DNA of 64,000 bases from Leptolyngbya iicbica LK. Its GTDB lineage: Bacteria > Cyanobacteriota > Cyanobacteriia > Phormidesmidales > Phormidesmidaceae. Positions 1 through 9,094 of this stretch are shown in pieces. The translations under genes and the position numbers were made by a program. The notes beneath the pieces are model-generated. The model saw only the letters and a program-made list of their open reading frames with translations, was not told the origin of the DNA and made no database searches. Each line of letters begins with the position of its first letter. Position 1 is the first letter of the stretch. Where the stretch lies: contig NZ_QVFV01000002.1 in the NCBI RefSeq assembly GCF_004212215.1, positions 929,528 to 993,527 of the forward strand. Reading direction: 5' to 3'.

Positions 1-59
1 CCAGTGAGGCATTCATCTACCTCGCTATGATTCGGATTATGGTGCGACGCTTAGCCTAA
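1..59 (+). mobile_element. 3' end of an IS5-type transposase gene (partial)
   Basis: The frame starting at base 3 is open from the window edge and ends at TAA 57-59, giving a tail that reads SEAFIYLAMIRIMVRRLA. A basic tail with an AMIRIMVRRLA-like end is typical of IS5-family transposases. Only 18 codons are visible, so whether the element is intact upstream cannot be judged. It sits next to an AT-rich glycosyltransferase, consistent with a mobile boundary. Confidence 0.55.
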
Positions 60-221
60 TTTGATACCTCGGATGAATTCTCAAACATCCTCTTACTGGT
101 TGGCTGACAAAAGATCAGTCAGGAGCATACTTGTCGGTTTGAACTATGAATTCCAGGCGACAGGGCCGTCGCTGATGTTGGGGATACTGCTGGTCAGGGC
201 TGGCCCACGTCTGCAGCTTGA

Positions 222-419
222 CGGGCAGGTCAGCGAGGCTTGAGTTGGTTGCAGTTGGGCCTCCGAGAAATTGCCCAACGCGCTTATCGGCAACTGCCGT
301 TGCCCCCGCTCACGCCCCTCCCCCAACGTAGCCCACCCAAAGCCTATGCTTCACACTGGCAACGATTCGAGCAATTGTGCCGCATTGAGTTCTCGAAAGT
401 GACGACTTTCTCACGATGA
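222..419 (+). pseudogene. Possible decayed transposase fragment
   Basis: One frame stays open from 222 to TGA 417-419 without a plausible start. It encodes a segment beginning RAGQRGLSWLQLGLREIAQR and ending IEFSKVTTFSR. The composition and the short basic end look like the C-terminus of another cyanobacterial transposase, probably IS4-like. The frame is closed upstream (stop at 219-221), so this can only be a remnant. The assignment rests on resemblance alone. The rest of 60-438 shows nothing I recognise. Confidence 0.25.
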
Positions 420-438
420 GACTACCGATACTTTACTC

Positions 439-1701
439 TCAAAACTTTTCTGCACCAGTGAGGTGCAAAACCTGAGCGGAGAGAGAGGTAGCCATAGCAT
501 CAATACTGTAATGCTGAATACATCGCTCTCTGGCCCGATATCCCTTATGTCGGGCAGCTTCTGGATTATTCAAAATCTCAGCGATTTTATGAGCCATTGC
601 TTTACTATCTCCAGGTGGAACAATATAACCAGTGTCACCGAGAATCACTGGAATATCACCTACTGAAGTAGCTAAAATCGGCTTTGCCATCGCCATTCCG
701 TCGGTGAGTTTGAGTGGAAATTGAGCCTGAGCTGCCGCAGTATCCCTCTGAGGCACAACGATAATATCGGCGGCGGAGACAATTCTAGGCATTTCTTCAT
801 AGGACAACTTAGGCAACTGAATGATGTATTGCCCCCAACGCTCATGCAATTGCTGATCATAGTCATCGTAGGGACTACCGCCAACAATAACCAACCGTAG
901 GTTTGGCTGCTTCAAAATTTCCAAGGCAATTAGTAAGTCTTCTAAACCTTTATATGGACGTGGAGCTCCTGGAAACATTAGAACCTTATAATCTTCCAGT
1001 CCAAACTGTTGCCGACTGCTAGCACTGTCATACTTTTCAGGGTTAAACTGATGAATATTCTTACCATTGGGAATACAGATGCCGCCAAATTTATATTGTA
1101 GGAATGAGGTGTGTACTGTGACGGCATCAGCTTGTGAAATCCGCTTCTCCATCTGCTTCAGATAGACAGGATTATCAGGTTGTCGCAATGCCCCATTCGG
1201 CTTTACTAGATCTCGATAACGCTGTCTGAAAGAGGGTTGATAACGCCACTGGTCACCACCATGCCAACTCATTTCCCAATCATCAATATCTAAAATCAGC
1301 GGCTTTTTATACCATTTTTTAGCCAACAGACCGACGCCAAAGCTACTTGCTTTCGTCTTATAGGCATAGATGATATCGCCTTCGATCGCTTGTATTAAGC
1401 ATCGAGCTGAGTTCAAAAAGCGAGGATATTGAGTCTGGGGAAATCTTTTGATCGTTACTTCAGGTGCAATGGACAAAGGAATATTGTCATTAGTAAACCC
1501 TAGTATCTCAACAGCTATCCCCAATTGCCGCAGGGCTGTTGCCAATAGAAATGGTCGAACAGCACCGCCCCAGCGACCTGCACCTTCTGCCGATAAATCA
1601 CCGACAATGATCGAAACTTTACTCGGCCAAATTTTGTTGTGGATAGTTAAGTTATCTTTTTTTATATTCAATTCGCCTTCTCCCTGAACTTTTACAGGCA
1701 T
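439..1701 (-). CDS. Glycosyltransferase family 4 protein
   Basis: A 420-residue GT-B type glycosyltransferase, expected to move a sugar from an activated donor onto a lipid or polysaccharide acceptor at the cytoplasmic membrane. The N-terminal Rossmann half starts near residue 29 with a glycine-rich segment (GDLSAEGAGRWGGAVRP). The donor-binding half has MFPGAPRPYKGLEDLL near residue 240 and PLKLTDGMAMAKPILATSVG near 335, where the EX7E-type acceptor/donor region lies; the first Glu of that motif is not obvious. The ATG at 1701 has GAGG upstream. The gene is AT-richer than its neighbours, has no HIP1 site and lies beside transposase debris, suggesting transfer. Acceptor unknown; capsule or exopolysaccharide work is an inference. 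Confidence 0.85.
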   Translation of the reverse strand: MPVKVQGEGELNIKKDNLTIHNKIWPSKVSIIVGDLSAEGAGRWGGAVRPFLLATALRQLGIAVEILGFTNDNIPLSIAPEVTIKRFPQTQYPRFLNSARCLIQAIEGDIIYAYKTKASSFGVGLLAKKWYKKPLILDIDDWEMSWHGGDQWRYQPSFRQRYRDLVKPNGALRQPDNPVYLKQMEKRISQADAVTVHTSFLQYKFGGICIPNGKNIHQFNPEKYDSASSRQQFGLEDYKVLMFPGAPRPYKGLEDLLIALEILKQPNLRLVIVGGSPYDDYDQQLHERWGQYIIQLPKLSYEEMPRIVSAADIIVVPQRDTAAAQAQFPLKLTDGMAMAKPILATSVGDIPVILGDTGYIVPPGDSKAMAHKIAEILNNPEAARHKGYRARERCIQHYSIDAMATSLSAQVLHLTGAEKF

Positions 1702-2005
1702 AGAACCTCAAAGGGACAAGTAAACTGGAACATTACAGTTACGCCATTCTGAACTCGGAAAGCATTTAAATTAACAGGCTGTCCAACCTAATTGGCAAGA
1801 TGAACAATGTTTGTCTTTTAAGTATGAAAGCACTGAAGGTCAGCAAGCAGTGAATTTCAATCACTTGAAGCAGCTCAGCCACAATCCTCTCTGTCAGAAC
1901 GACCGCACTTGAAAGTCTTGCTAGTCAGTGATTCCGCTTAGATGAGAATACCCAGTCTTTTAGGGAGAAGCGATGTTTGTAGATGAACTTTTTCATCACT
2001 TTTCT
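1702..2005. other. Intergenic region, nothing recognised
   Basis: This AT-rich gap lies between two leftward genes. I see no open frame of note, no strong hairpin followed by a T-run and no HIP1 site. It must hold the glycosyltransferase promoter, but no clear -35/-10 pair can be defended. Confidence 0.5.
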
Positions 2006-2863
2006 TTAGTCAGGCCATTCCAGCGGTAGCTGCCCCAAGTAACCGACTCGATAATCGCGGAGTAAAGTGCGGGCAGCGCGTTCACGATCGCCCTGATATC
2101 GCAAGTTGGCAAGCTGTTGCAAATAGGTTTCTCCTGTCATGTCAAAAGCTGCAAGGTCATAGCGTTGGTCTAACGCAGCCAAGTAAGTAGCTTCTTCAGT
2201 TTGCCCATCTAACGTCTTGAATAACTCCACCAAGCTGCTGGCAATGCGTTGGTTGTCATAAGCAGCCTGACCAATGTCGTCACAGATGGCGAGCTTCAGG
2301 GCCGCCTCCTGATCCTTTAAAAGTGCAGGTAAAATTCCAGGGGCATCTAACAATTCGAGATCATCAGTGATGCGGATCCAGCGGAGTTGGCGGGTAACGC
2401 CTGGCTTGCGGGCGCTTTCAACCACTTTTTTCTTCACCAGGCGATTGATGAGGGCTGACTTGCCGACATTGGGGAAGCCGATGACTACAGCCCGCACTGC
2501 GCGGGGACGCATGCCGCGATCGCGGCGGCGCTGATTCATCTGTTGTCCAGCCACTTGAGCCGCTTTCGCAATGCCCGCAACCCCTTTGCCTTCTTGCGCA
2601 TTGGTGAAGTATGGAATTTGTCCCTGGTCTCTCAGCCAAGTCTCCCATTGGGTGCGAGCCGTTTTCGAGACCATGTCTACGCGATTAATCACCAAGATAT
2701 GCTCTTTGCCAGCAATCCACTGCGAAATCTGGGGATGTTGGGTAGCGAGAGGCACTCGGGCATCCCGGACTTCTAGCACCACATCAACACGCTTCAGTTG
2801 CTCTTGAAGCGCTTTTTCGGCCTTGGCGATGTGACCGGGATACCACTGAATTGCAGGTGTCAT
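2006..2863 (-). CDS. ylqF: Ribosome biogenesis GTPase YlqF/RbgA
   Basis: A 285-residue circularly permuted GTPase that helps a late step of 50S subunit assembly in the cytoplasm. The family's N-terminal signature is present (IQWYPGHIAKA, residues 5-15). The GTPase motifs appear in permuted order: G4 as N60-R-V-D63 (Arg in place of the usual Lys), then the P-loop GFPNVGKSALINRL near residue 130, then G3 DAPG near 173. Length and order fit the family well. The ATG at 2863 opens the conserved N-terminus directly. It stands alone between a glycosyltransferase and the divergently transcribed chlD. Confidence 0.93.
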   Translation of the reverse strand: MTPAIQWYPGHIAKAEKALQEQLKRVDVVLEVRDARVPLATQHPQISQWIAGKEHILVINRVDMVSKTARTQWETWLRDQGQIPYFTNAQEGKGVAGIAKAAQVAGQQMNQRRRDRGMRPRAVRAVVIGFPNVGKSALINRLVKKKVVESARKPGVTRQLRWIRITDDLELLDAPGILPALLKDQEAALKLAICDDIGQAAYDNQRIASSLVELFKTLDGQTEEATYLAALDQRYDLAAFDMTGETYLQQLANLRYQGDRERAARTLLRDYRVGYLGQLPLEWPD

Positions 2864-3297
2864 AGCAGGCTGACCGAAGACATTGGGGCTGTGAGTACAG
2901 GTATAGCAGTCAGCGGTTGAGCGCCGACTGTCTACAGTAAGAATCTTTGTGATTCCGCCGCCTTGCTTCAGATATGAGCAACTGACTCTCAGCCAAGATA
3001 GTCGAGGATGAGAATATAAACCATCTCGTTATCTCCTGATCTCCTGTCTTTAGAGCTTGGGGGCAAGCTCATGAAACGAAGGGTAAGCAGGGTTTTCTAT
3101 AAAGATTCCTGATACTCTGAAAATCTGAGGATATTAGCCTCGCTGTTTGTAGGATCGTTGGGCTTATGCGTGGTTTTTACAGACCCACAGACTAAGCCTT
3201 GGTCAAGTGCTGCGGTTGCGGACACCGAGTGTGCTGGTTTGGCAAGCGCGACGGTCCTGACTGACATTGATTGTTCGTTTTATCGAAGGAAGTTTGA
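2864..3297. other. Divergent intergenic region between ylqF and chlD
   Basis: This 434-base gap separates two divergent genes and must carry both promoters. A Shine-Dalgarno-like GAAGGAAG lies about 5 bases before the chlD ATG. No small gene, strong hairpin or repeat was seen. Confidence 0.5.
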
Positions 3298-5349
3298 ATG
3301 CTAACGGCGGAACGTCCTGAAATGCCCACTGTGTTCCCCTTGACGGCGGTGGTTGATCAAGCAGCCATTAAGCTGGCGTTGCTGCTAGCAGCAGTTGATC
3401 CCAAGCTAGGCGGGGTGGTCATTGCCGGACGTCGAGGAACGGCGAAATCGGTGATGGCAAGAGCGATTCACCAATTATTGCCGCCGATTGAGGTAATCGA
3501 AGGCTCTTGTTGTAATGCGGATCCCACCGATCCTTTGTTATGGGATGACGAAACCTTGGACCGGCTGGGCTCAGAACCCCGAGAGTTGGATGAACTGCCG
3601 ACGAAAGTGATTCCTGCACCGTTTGTGCAGATTCCGCTGGGGGTGACAGAAGATCGGCTGCTGGGGTCAGTCGATGTGGCCAAATCCATCCAAGCAGGAG
3701 AAACCGTCTTTCAGCCTGGTCTGCTTGCTGATGCTAACCGGGGCGTACTATATATTGACGAAATTAATTTGCTTGATGATCAGGCCAGTAATTTACTGTT
3801 ATCGGCACTGACTGAGCAGCGAAATCAAATTGAGCGGGAAGGGATCAGCTTTCAACACCCCTGTACGCCTCTATTAATTGCAACTTACAACCCGGAAGAA
3901 GGGCCACTGCGAGATCATTTATTGGACCGCATTGCGATCGCCCTCTCTGCCGACCAAACGCTCTCGTTAGAAAACCGCGTGGGTGTGGTCGATCAGTTCA
4001 CCCGCTTCACCAACGATCCCCAAGCCTTTTTGGCGGAATATGCGGAAGAAATTGAAGCGCTGAAAACCCAGATCATTTTGGCGCGGGAATGGCTCAAAGA
4101 CGTCACCATTACCCGTGAGCAAGTGCAGTATTTAGTGACTGAAGCACTGCGCGGCGGCGTGCAGGGACACCGAGCCGAACTCTTTGCCGTGCGCGTAGCC
4201 AAGGCCCATGCAGCGTTGGATGGTCGGGCAACAGTCACCGCCGAAGACCTGCGCGTCGCGGTAGAGCTGGTAATTTTGCCTCGGGCCGTGCAAATGCCAC
4301 CCCCCGAAGACGAACAACAGCCACCACCACCACCGCCGCCGCAGAATCAAAATGAGGACGATCAACCGGAAGACTCTCAAGATGACGACAATGACGACTC
4401 TGAGGATGATCAGGACGAAGATGATGAGCAAACGGAAGAGCCCCCGCCCAGCTTGCCCGAGGAATTTGTGTTTGATCCCGAAGGGGTGATGATCGATCCG
4501 TCATTGCTGATGTTTGCGCAATCACTGACCCAGCAAGGTAAATCGGGCAGCCAAAGCCTCGTGATTTCAGAAGACCGGGGACGCTACATTAAGCCGATGT
4601 TGCCCCAGGGGCCGGTGCGGCGCATCGCCGTGGATGCCACCCTGCGAGCGGCGGCCCCTTACCAAAAATCGCGGCGGGCGCGGGAGCCCCATCGCAAGGT
4701 CATTGTTGAACAAGGGGACATGCGGGCGAAAAAGCTGGCCCGGCGCGCCGGTTCGCTCATTGTGTTTGTGGTGGATGCATCGGGTTCAATGGCGCTGAAT
4801 CGCATGCAGTCGGCCAAGGGCGCAGTGCTGCAGTTGCTCAACGATGCATACCAAAATCGGGATGAGGTGGCGTTGATTCCCTTTCGAGGCGAGCAGGCGG
4901 AGGTATTGCTGCCGCCTACTCGTTCGATCTCCATGGCCCGACGGCGATTGGAACGGATGCCTTGCGGCGGCGGCTCGCCCCTAGCCCATGGCTTGTCACA
5001 AGCGGTGCGCATTGGCACTAATGCCCAGCAGTCGGGCGACATTGGCAATGTGGTGATTGTGGCGATCACCGATGGCCGGGGCAATATTCCGCTAGCGCGA
5101 TCGCTCGGCGAAACCATTGATCCCGAAGAGAAGCCGGACATTAAACAAGAACTGCTGGATATTGCAGGCCGCATTCGCGCCACTGGTTTTCAACTCCTGG
5201 TGATTGATACAGAGCGCAAATTTGTGTCCACAGGTTTTGGCAAGGAACTCGCCAAAACCGCCGGGGGTAAATACTATCAGCTACCGAAAGCGACGGATCA
5301 AGCGATCGCCTCCATGGCCCGCAGCGCGATCGCGGATATCAAGTCCTAG
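3298..5349 (+). CDS. chlD: Magnesium chelatase subunit D
   Basis: A 683-residue ChlD subunit of the ATP-dependent Mg-chelatase (ChlH/ChlI/ChlD), which inserts Mg2+ into protoporphyrin IX at the first committed step of chlorophyll synthesis. The N-terminal half is an AAA+ module related to ChlI with a P-loop-like GRRGTAKS near residue 43 and a DEINLLDD Walker B segment. Residues about 335-405 are a proline run followed by a strongly acidic stretch, the usual ChlD linker. The C-terminal half is a von Willebrand A domain with the MIDAS motif DASGSM near residue 495. A good ribosome site precedes the ATG. ChlI and ChlH genes are not in the window. Confidence 0.96.
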   Translation: MLTAERPEMPTVFPLTAVVDQAAIKLALLLAAVDPKLGGVVIAGRRGTAKSVMARAIHQLLPPIEVIEGSCCNADPTDPLLWDDETLDRLGSEPRELDELPTKVIPAPFVQIPLGVTEDRLLGSVDVAKSIQAGETVFQPGLLADANRGVLYIDEINLLDDQASNLLLSALTEQRNQIEREGISFQHPCTPLLIATYNPEEGPLRDHLLDRIAIALSADQTLSLENRVGVVDQFTRFTNDPQAFLAEYAEEIEALKTQIILAREWLKDVTITREQVQYLVTEALRGGVQGHRAELFAVRVAKAHAALDGRATVTAEDLRVAVELVILPRAVQMPPPEDEQQPPPPPPPQNQNEDDQPEDSQDDDNDDSEDDQDEDDEQTEEPPPSLPEEFVFDPEGVMIDPSLLMFAQSLTQQGKSGSQSLVISEDRGRYIKPMLPQGPVRRIAVDATLRAAAPYQKSRRAREPHRKVIVEQGDMRAKKLARRAGSLIVFVVDASGSMALNRMQSAKGAVLQLLNDAYQNRDEVALIPFRGEQAEVLLPPTRSISMARRRLERMPCGGGSPLAHGLSQAVRIGTNAQQSGDIGNVVIVAITDGRGNIPLARSLGETIDPEEKPDIKQELLDIAGRIRATGFQLLVIDTERKFVSTGFGKELAKTAGGKYYQLPKATDQAIASMARSAIADIKS

Positions 5350-5514
5350 CCGGGTGGGTCACAAAAATTGCCACCACCACGATGGCGCGATCGCGGGTGG
5401 CGAGAGCACCAGAGCACAATCCTGCGGTTCAGAAGGTGGCGTGATCAATCTGGCGGCATTTCTGCGCAGACTTGTGAATAAGTTGCTGAATCAGCTTCTG
5501 AACTAGGGAAAGCT

Positions 5515-7314
5515 ATGTTTGGTTGCTATTTCCTGCGAATCGAGCACTTGCCCATCACTATGAAGCCCAGCAGTATCCACCCTCCCGCCGAGAGAGCCCT
5601 AGCCGCCATCGTCTTGACCGATGCCGTGAGTTTTAGTGCTCGCATGTCGGTGGATGAAGAGGGCACCTTGGCCCTGATTCAGCGCGACCTGGACCTGATT
5701 GCTGAGCAATGTGAATGCTTTGGCGGCAATGTGCTGAAATCAACCGGAGACGGCCTGTTGATGTCGTTTTATAGTGCGGTGCAGGCGGTTTTATGCAGTC
5801 AAGAAGTCCAAAAACAGCTGACGAAGCTATCCGAAGGCCTCCCCCCCGAAGAATATTTACAGCACCGCATTGGCATCCATTTAGGCGATGTGTTGTTTAG
5901 TCAGGATGATGTGCTGGGCAATGGGGTGAATATTGCCGCCCGCCTGCAAACGAAATCGGCCCCAGGCGGCATCTGCATTTCGCAGACCGTCTACGATGTG
6001 GTGAAAGCCCGCCTGGATATCAATGCCAGTTTTTTGGGGCCGCTCAAACTCAAAAATATTCAAGAGCCGGTGACGGCATACCAAATTCCGCCTTACGGTC
6101 AATCAGCCACGATGGTGGTTGCTCACCCATCCGCTGCTGCTTCCACTAGCGCAACCTCAACGTTAGAGGCCGCTGTTGCCACGCTACAGCAAGACCCGCA
6201 ATATCGGCGCATCCAAAAACTGGTGTTTGGCACCTATCAAGGAGTCTGGGAAAACGACGCCAAGGTTTTAGCCCAGTTTGATCTCCAGATGATGCTGTCA
6301 CAGCTGCGACAGCGATATCACACGCTGATCGCGTTAGAAAAGGCCCTGCAAACCATGGCGTCGCGGTTGAACCATAAGGACATTTATCTGGCGATCGCGG
6401 ACACGATTTTGACCGTGTTAGAGCCGATGTACGATCAGCCTGACGAACCGTCCGACGGCACGGTCATCGCCACCTCAGGCTCGCTGGCGCACTGTCAGGA
6501 AATGTATCAGCAAGCGGCTCAAAGGCTGATGCAGCATAGCGATCGCCAGCGCATTAAAAAGCTGCTATATGCCATTCTGTACTCCACCTGGGAAAACGAT
6601 CCGGCGGTGCTGGCACTGCATACCCTGGCCGAGTTAGTCGCCGAAGTTCACAACGTGGCCCCCACCGAGAGCGACCTCAGCTACCATCTGGAACGCATTA
6701 TTAAGCGGCTCAATCGCAAAGCCCGTTACACCCAACTTGCCCTAGTCATTTCCGAAGCGATGCATCCCATCTACGCTGCGACAGCGTCTGAGATGGTGTC
6801 TGCAACTGCACTAGCCGATCATCCATCCACGAGTGATGAAGAAGCCACCGTGTTGCGCACTGACACCGCCCTGATCCCCGGCGACGATGGCATCACATCA
6901 TTAACAAACTGGGTCAGTTTAGATGCCTCCGGTGAGCAAACCTGCGCCCAGCGGCATCCAGCAGCGAGTCCGAACTCAGCGATCGCCCCCGAACAGACCG
7001 CGCCCGCCAAATCGCGCGATCGCGCCAACTTTTACAGCCTGCGCCTAGAAATCATGCGATACACCAATCCGCTACGAGCCAAAATCCTGCTGCTCTCGAC
7101 GGTGAGAAGTCCATTTACCGCTAGCCGCCAAGACTGGATTTTGCTGAAATCAAAATCTTTGGATGACCTACTGCATGAAACCTTTGCATACTGTCAAACC
7201 TTCTCCGATCTAGAAAGTAAGCTAACCATCATGTGTCACTGTGTTGAAAATGTCGGCGAAAACATCCAAACGGCGGGGGCAATTTTGCAAGCGATGAAAC
7301 CGTTTTATCCTTAA
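5515..7314 (+). CDS. Class III adenylate/guanylate cyclase with a repeated helical C-terminal region
   Basis: A 599-residue soluble protein. Residues about 25-195 form a class III nucleotide cyclase domain: metal-binding Asp36 (LTDAV) and Asp79 (STGDGLL), Lys75 in the purine-specificity position, and GVNIAARL near 142 with the transition-state Asn and Arg. It is therefore predicted to make cAMP or cGMP. The rest has no named domain that I recognise. It contains helical modules starting near residues 222, 342 and 502; the first two share an IxKLxxxxxxxWENDxxVLA pattern. AGGGAAAG just upstream supports the ATG at 5515; an ATG at 5560 would drop 15 residues not in the catalytic domain. It follows chlD after 165 bases and precedes a pentapeptide protein. 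Confidence 0.85.
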   Translation: MFGCYFLRIEHLPITMKPSSIHPPAERALAAIVLTDAVSFSARMSVDEEGTLALIQRDLDLIAEQCECFGGNVLKSTGDGLLMSFYSAVQAVLCSQEVQKQLTKLSEGLPPEEYLQHRIGIHLGDVLFSQDDVLGNGVNIAARLQTKSAPGGICISQTVYDVVKARLDINASFLGPLKLKNIQEPVTAYQIPPYGQSATMVVAHPSAAASTSATSTLEAAVATLQQDPQYRRIQKLVFGTYQGVWENDAKVLAQFDLQMMLSQLRQRYHTLIALEKALQTMASRLNHKDIYLAIADTILTVLEPMYDQPDEPSDGTVIATSGSLAHCQEMYQQAAQRLMQHSDRQRIKKLLYAILYSTWENDPAVLALHTLAELVAEVHNVAPTESDLSYHLERIIKRLNRKARYTQLALVISEAMHPIYAATASEMVSATALADHPSTSDEEATVLRTDTALIPGDDGITSLTNWVSLDASGEQTCAQRHPAASPNSAIAPEQTAPAKSRDRANFYSLRLEIMRYTNPLRAKILLLSTVRSPFTASRQDWILLKSKSLDDLLHETFAYCQTFSDLESKLTIMCHCVENVGENIQTAGAILQAMKPFYP

Positions 7315-7400
7315 GGTGACTGGGCACCGTCGCTTTTTCCCGAACGGTTTTGCCCCGTGCTTCGGCTCTGCATGATTTGCCGCCATAGTGCCCTTCACTC

Positions 7401-8393
7401 ATGACCCCACAAGAACTCCTCAAACGCTATGCCGCAGGCAAGACCAACTTTAAGGGCTTTTCCCTCAACGGGATTGACCTCACCGCCGCCGATCTCATTG
7501 GCGCCAACTTGCAGCTGGCCGATTTAGAAGGAGCCATTCTCACCTTTGCCTTTCTCACGCGGGCCAATTTGCAACAGGCCAACCTGGCAAAAGCCCAACT
7601 ATCGGGTGCCAATCTCAATCAGGCCAACCTGAGTAAAGCCAACCTGAGCGATGCCAACTTACATGGGGTCAGCTTACAAGGCGCTGACCTGCGGAGTGCC
7701 CAGTTGATGTTGGCTGATCTGATGGATGCCAATCTCATTGAGGCCGACTTGCGCAATGCCGACCTCAGCGGGGCGAACTTAACCGGCGCGTGTCTGCGGG
7801 GGGCAAATCTGCGACAGGAAGATCGCAAATATGTGGCGAATTTGCGGGGGGCAAACCTGCATCAGGCTGATCTCGAAGGGGCGAATTTGCGCGGAGCCGA
7901 CTTGGCCTACGTCGATTTGAGCGGCGCAAATTTAGCCAACGTCACCTTTCAAAATGCGGATTTGCACGGGGCTAACCTGTCTCAGGCCTATCTCAAGGAG
8001 GCCAACCTGAGTGACGCCAAGCTGGCCGGAGCCAACCTGGCCGAAGCCGATTTGACCAATGCCTCGGTCAATCGCGCGGACTTGTCGGAAGCAAACTTGG
8101 CTCAGGCCACCATGTACGATATTCGCCTGACCGATGCGATTTTGCGGCAGGCCAACTTACAAGATGCGGTGCTAACGCGCAGCAATTTGAATTTGGTGGA
8201 CTTGAGTCGGGCTGATTTACGGCGGGCGCAGTTGCAATCGGCGACGTTGATTGAAGCGTACTTAGGGCGGACTGATTTAACCGGGGCAGATTTGACCGAG
8301 GCCATTCTCACCCGGGCTGAAATCAGCAGTGCCATTCTCATGGACGCGATTTTGACGGGCACCACCATGCCAGATGATAGTATTCACGCTTAA
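7401..8393 (+). CDS. Pentapeptide-repeat protein
   Basis: A 330-residue protein made almost wholly of A(D/N)LXX repeats from about residue 20 to the end, predicted to fold as a right-handed quadrilateral beta-helix. A short non-repeat segment (near residue 140, LRQEDRKYVA) interrupts the register. There is no signal peptide or membrane segment. Such proteins are very numerous in cyanobacteria and mostly without known function. It lies 86 bases after the cyclase gene and 27 before a methyltransferase, all rightward, so co-transcription is possible. Confidence 0.92.
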   Translation: MTPQELLKRYAAGKTNFKGFSLNGIDLTAADLIGANLQLADLEGAILTFAFLTRANLQQANLAKAQLSGANLNQANLSKANLSDANLHGVSLQGADLRSAQLMLADLMDANLIEADLRNADLSGANLTGACLRGANLRQEDRKYVANLRGANLHQADLEGANLRGADLAYVDLSGANLANVTFQNADLHGANLSQAYLKEANLSDAKLAGANLAEADLTNASVNRADLSEANLAQATMYDIRLTDAILRQANLQDAVLTRSNLNLVDLSRADLRRAQLQSATLIEAYLGRTDLTGADLTEAILTRAEISSAILMDAILTGTTMPDDSIHA

Positions 8394-8420
8394 TGCTCAC
8401 CTTGACGACGGCGAGACACG

Positions 8421-9026
8421 ATGGATAAACGGACGTTTTTTGACCGTTGGGCACCGATATATGACGGGTTGCTGCCGTCGGTGTTTTATCAGGCGGTGCA
8501 TGTGCGCCTGTTGGAGTATGTGGATCTGCCGGAAGCTGCCTACGTGCTGGATGTGGGCTGCGGAACGGGCAAACTGCTGCATCGCTTAGCCCAGCGATCG
8601 CCCACGCTATCTGGCGTCGGGTTGGATTTGTCACCGGGGATGTTGGCTCAAGCCCGTAAACAAACCCAAGAGGGCGATCGCCTGCAATTTATCGAGGGTA
8701 ATGTGACCGAGGCGGCGTTTGCAGCCCAGTCGTTTGACGCGGTGTTTTGCTGTATTAGTTTTTTGCACTACCCCGATCCACTCGCGGCGCTACGGGCGAT
8801 CGCCCCCCTGCTGAAACCGACGGGACACTTTTATCTCGCCGACTTTACGCCGCCCGCCTGGATGGGACAAGACATCACCCATCGCGGCATCACCCCCGCA
8901 GGAGTCACCTTTTACACTGCCGCCGCACGAGCGACCTTGGGAGAACAGGCCGGCTTGCAGTGCGATCGCCATGAGTACCTGTTAGGCCCGGTGATGATGA
9001 CGCAGTTTTCTCCTCAACTGACATAA
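8421..9026 (+). CDS. Class I SAM-dependent methyltransferase
   Basis: A 201-residue cytosolic methyltransferase with the Rossmann motif I VLDVGCGTGKLLHRL near residue 43, an acidic motif II region (GVGLDLSPGML) and a motif III/IV region FDAVFCCISFLHYPDPLAAL. This pattern fits the UbiE/Methyltransf_11 group. The substrate cannot be read from sequence. It begins 27 bases after the pentapeptide gene, suggesting a shared transcript. Confidence 0.85.
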   Translation: MDKRTFFDRWAPIYDGLLPSVFYQAVHVRLLEYVDLPEAAYVLDVGCGTGKLLHRLAQRSPTLSGVGLDLSPGMLAQARKQTQEGDRLQFIEGNVTEAAFAAQSFDAVFCCISFLHYPDPLAALRAIAPLLKPTGHFYLADFTPPAWMGQDITHRGITPAGVTFYTAAARATLGEQAGLQCDRHEYLLGPVMMTQFSPQLT

Positions 9027-9094
9027 CCCATCATCCCTAGCGAGGACGGCAATCATGCACAACGTCGCCTCTGCTGATCCCCCCCAGGTTTTCT

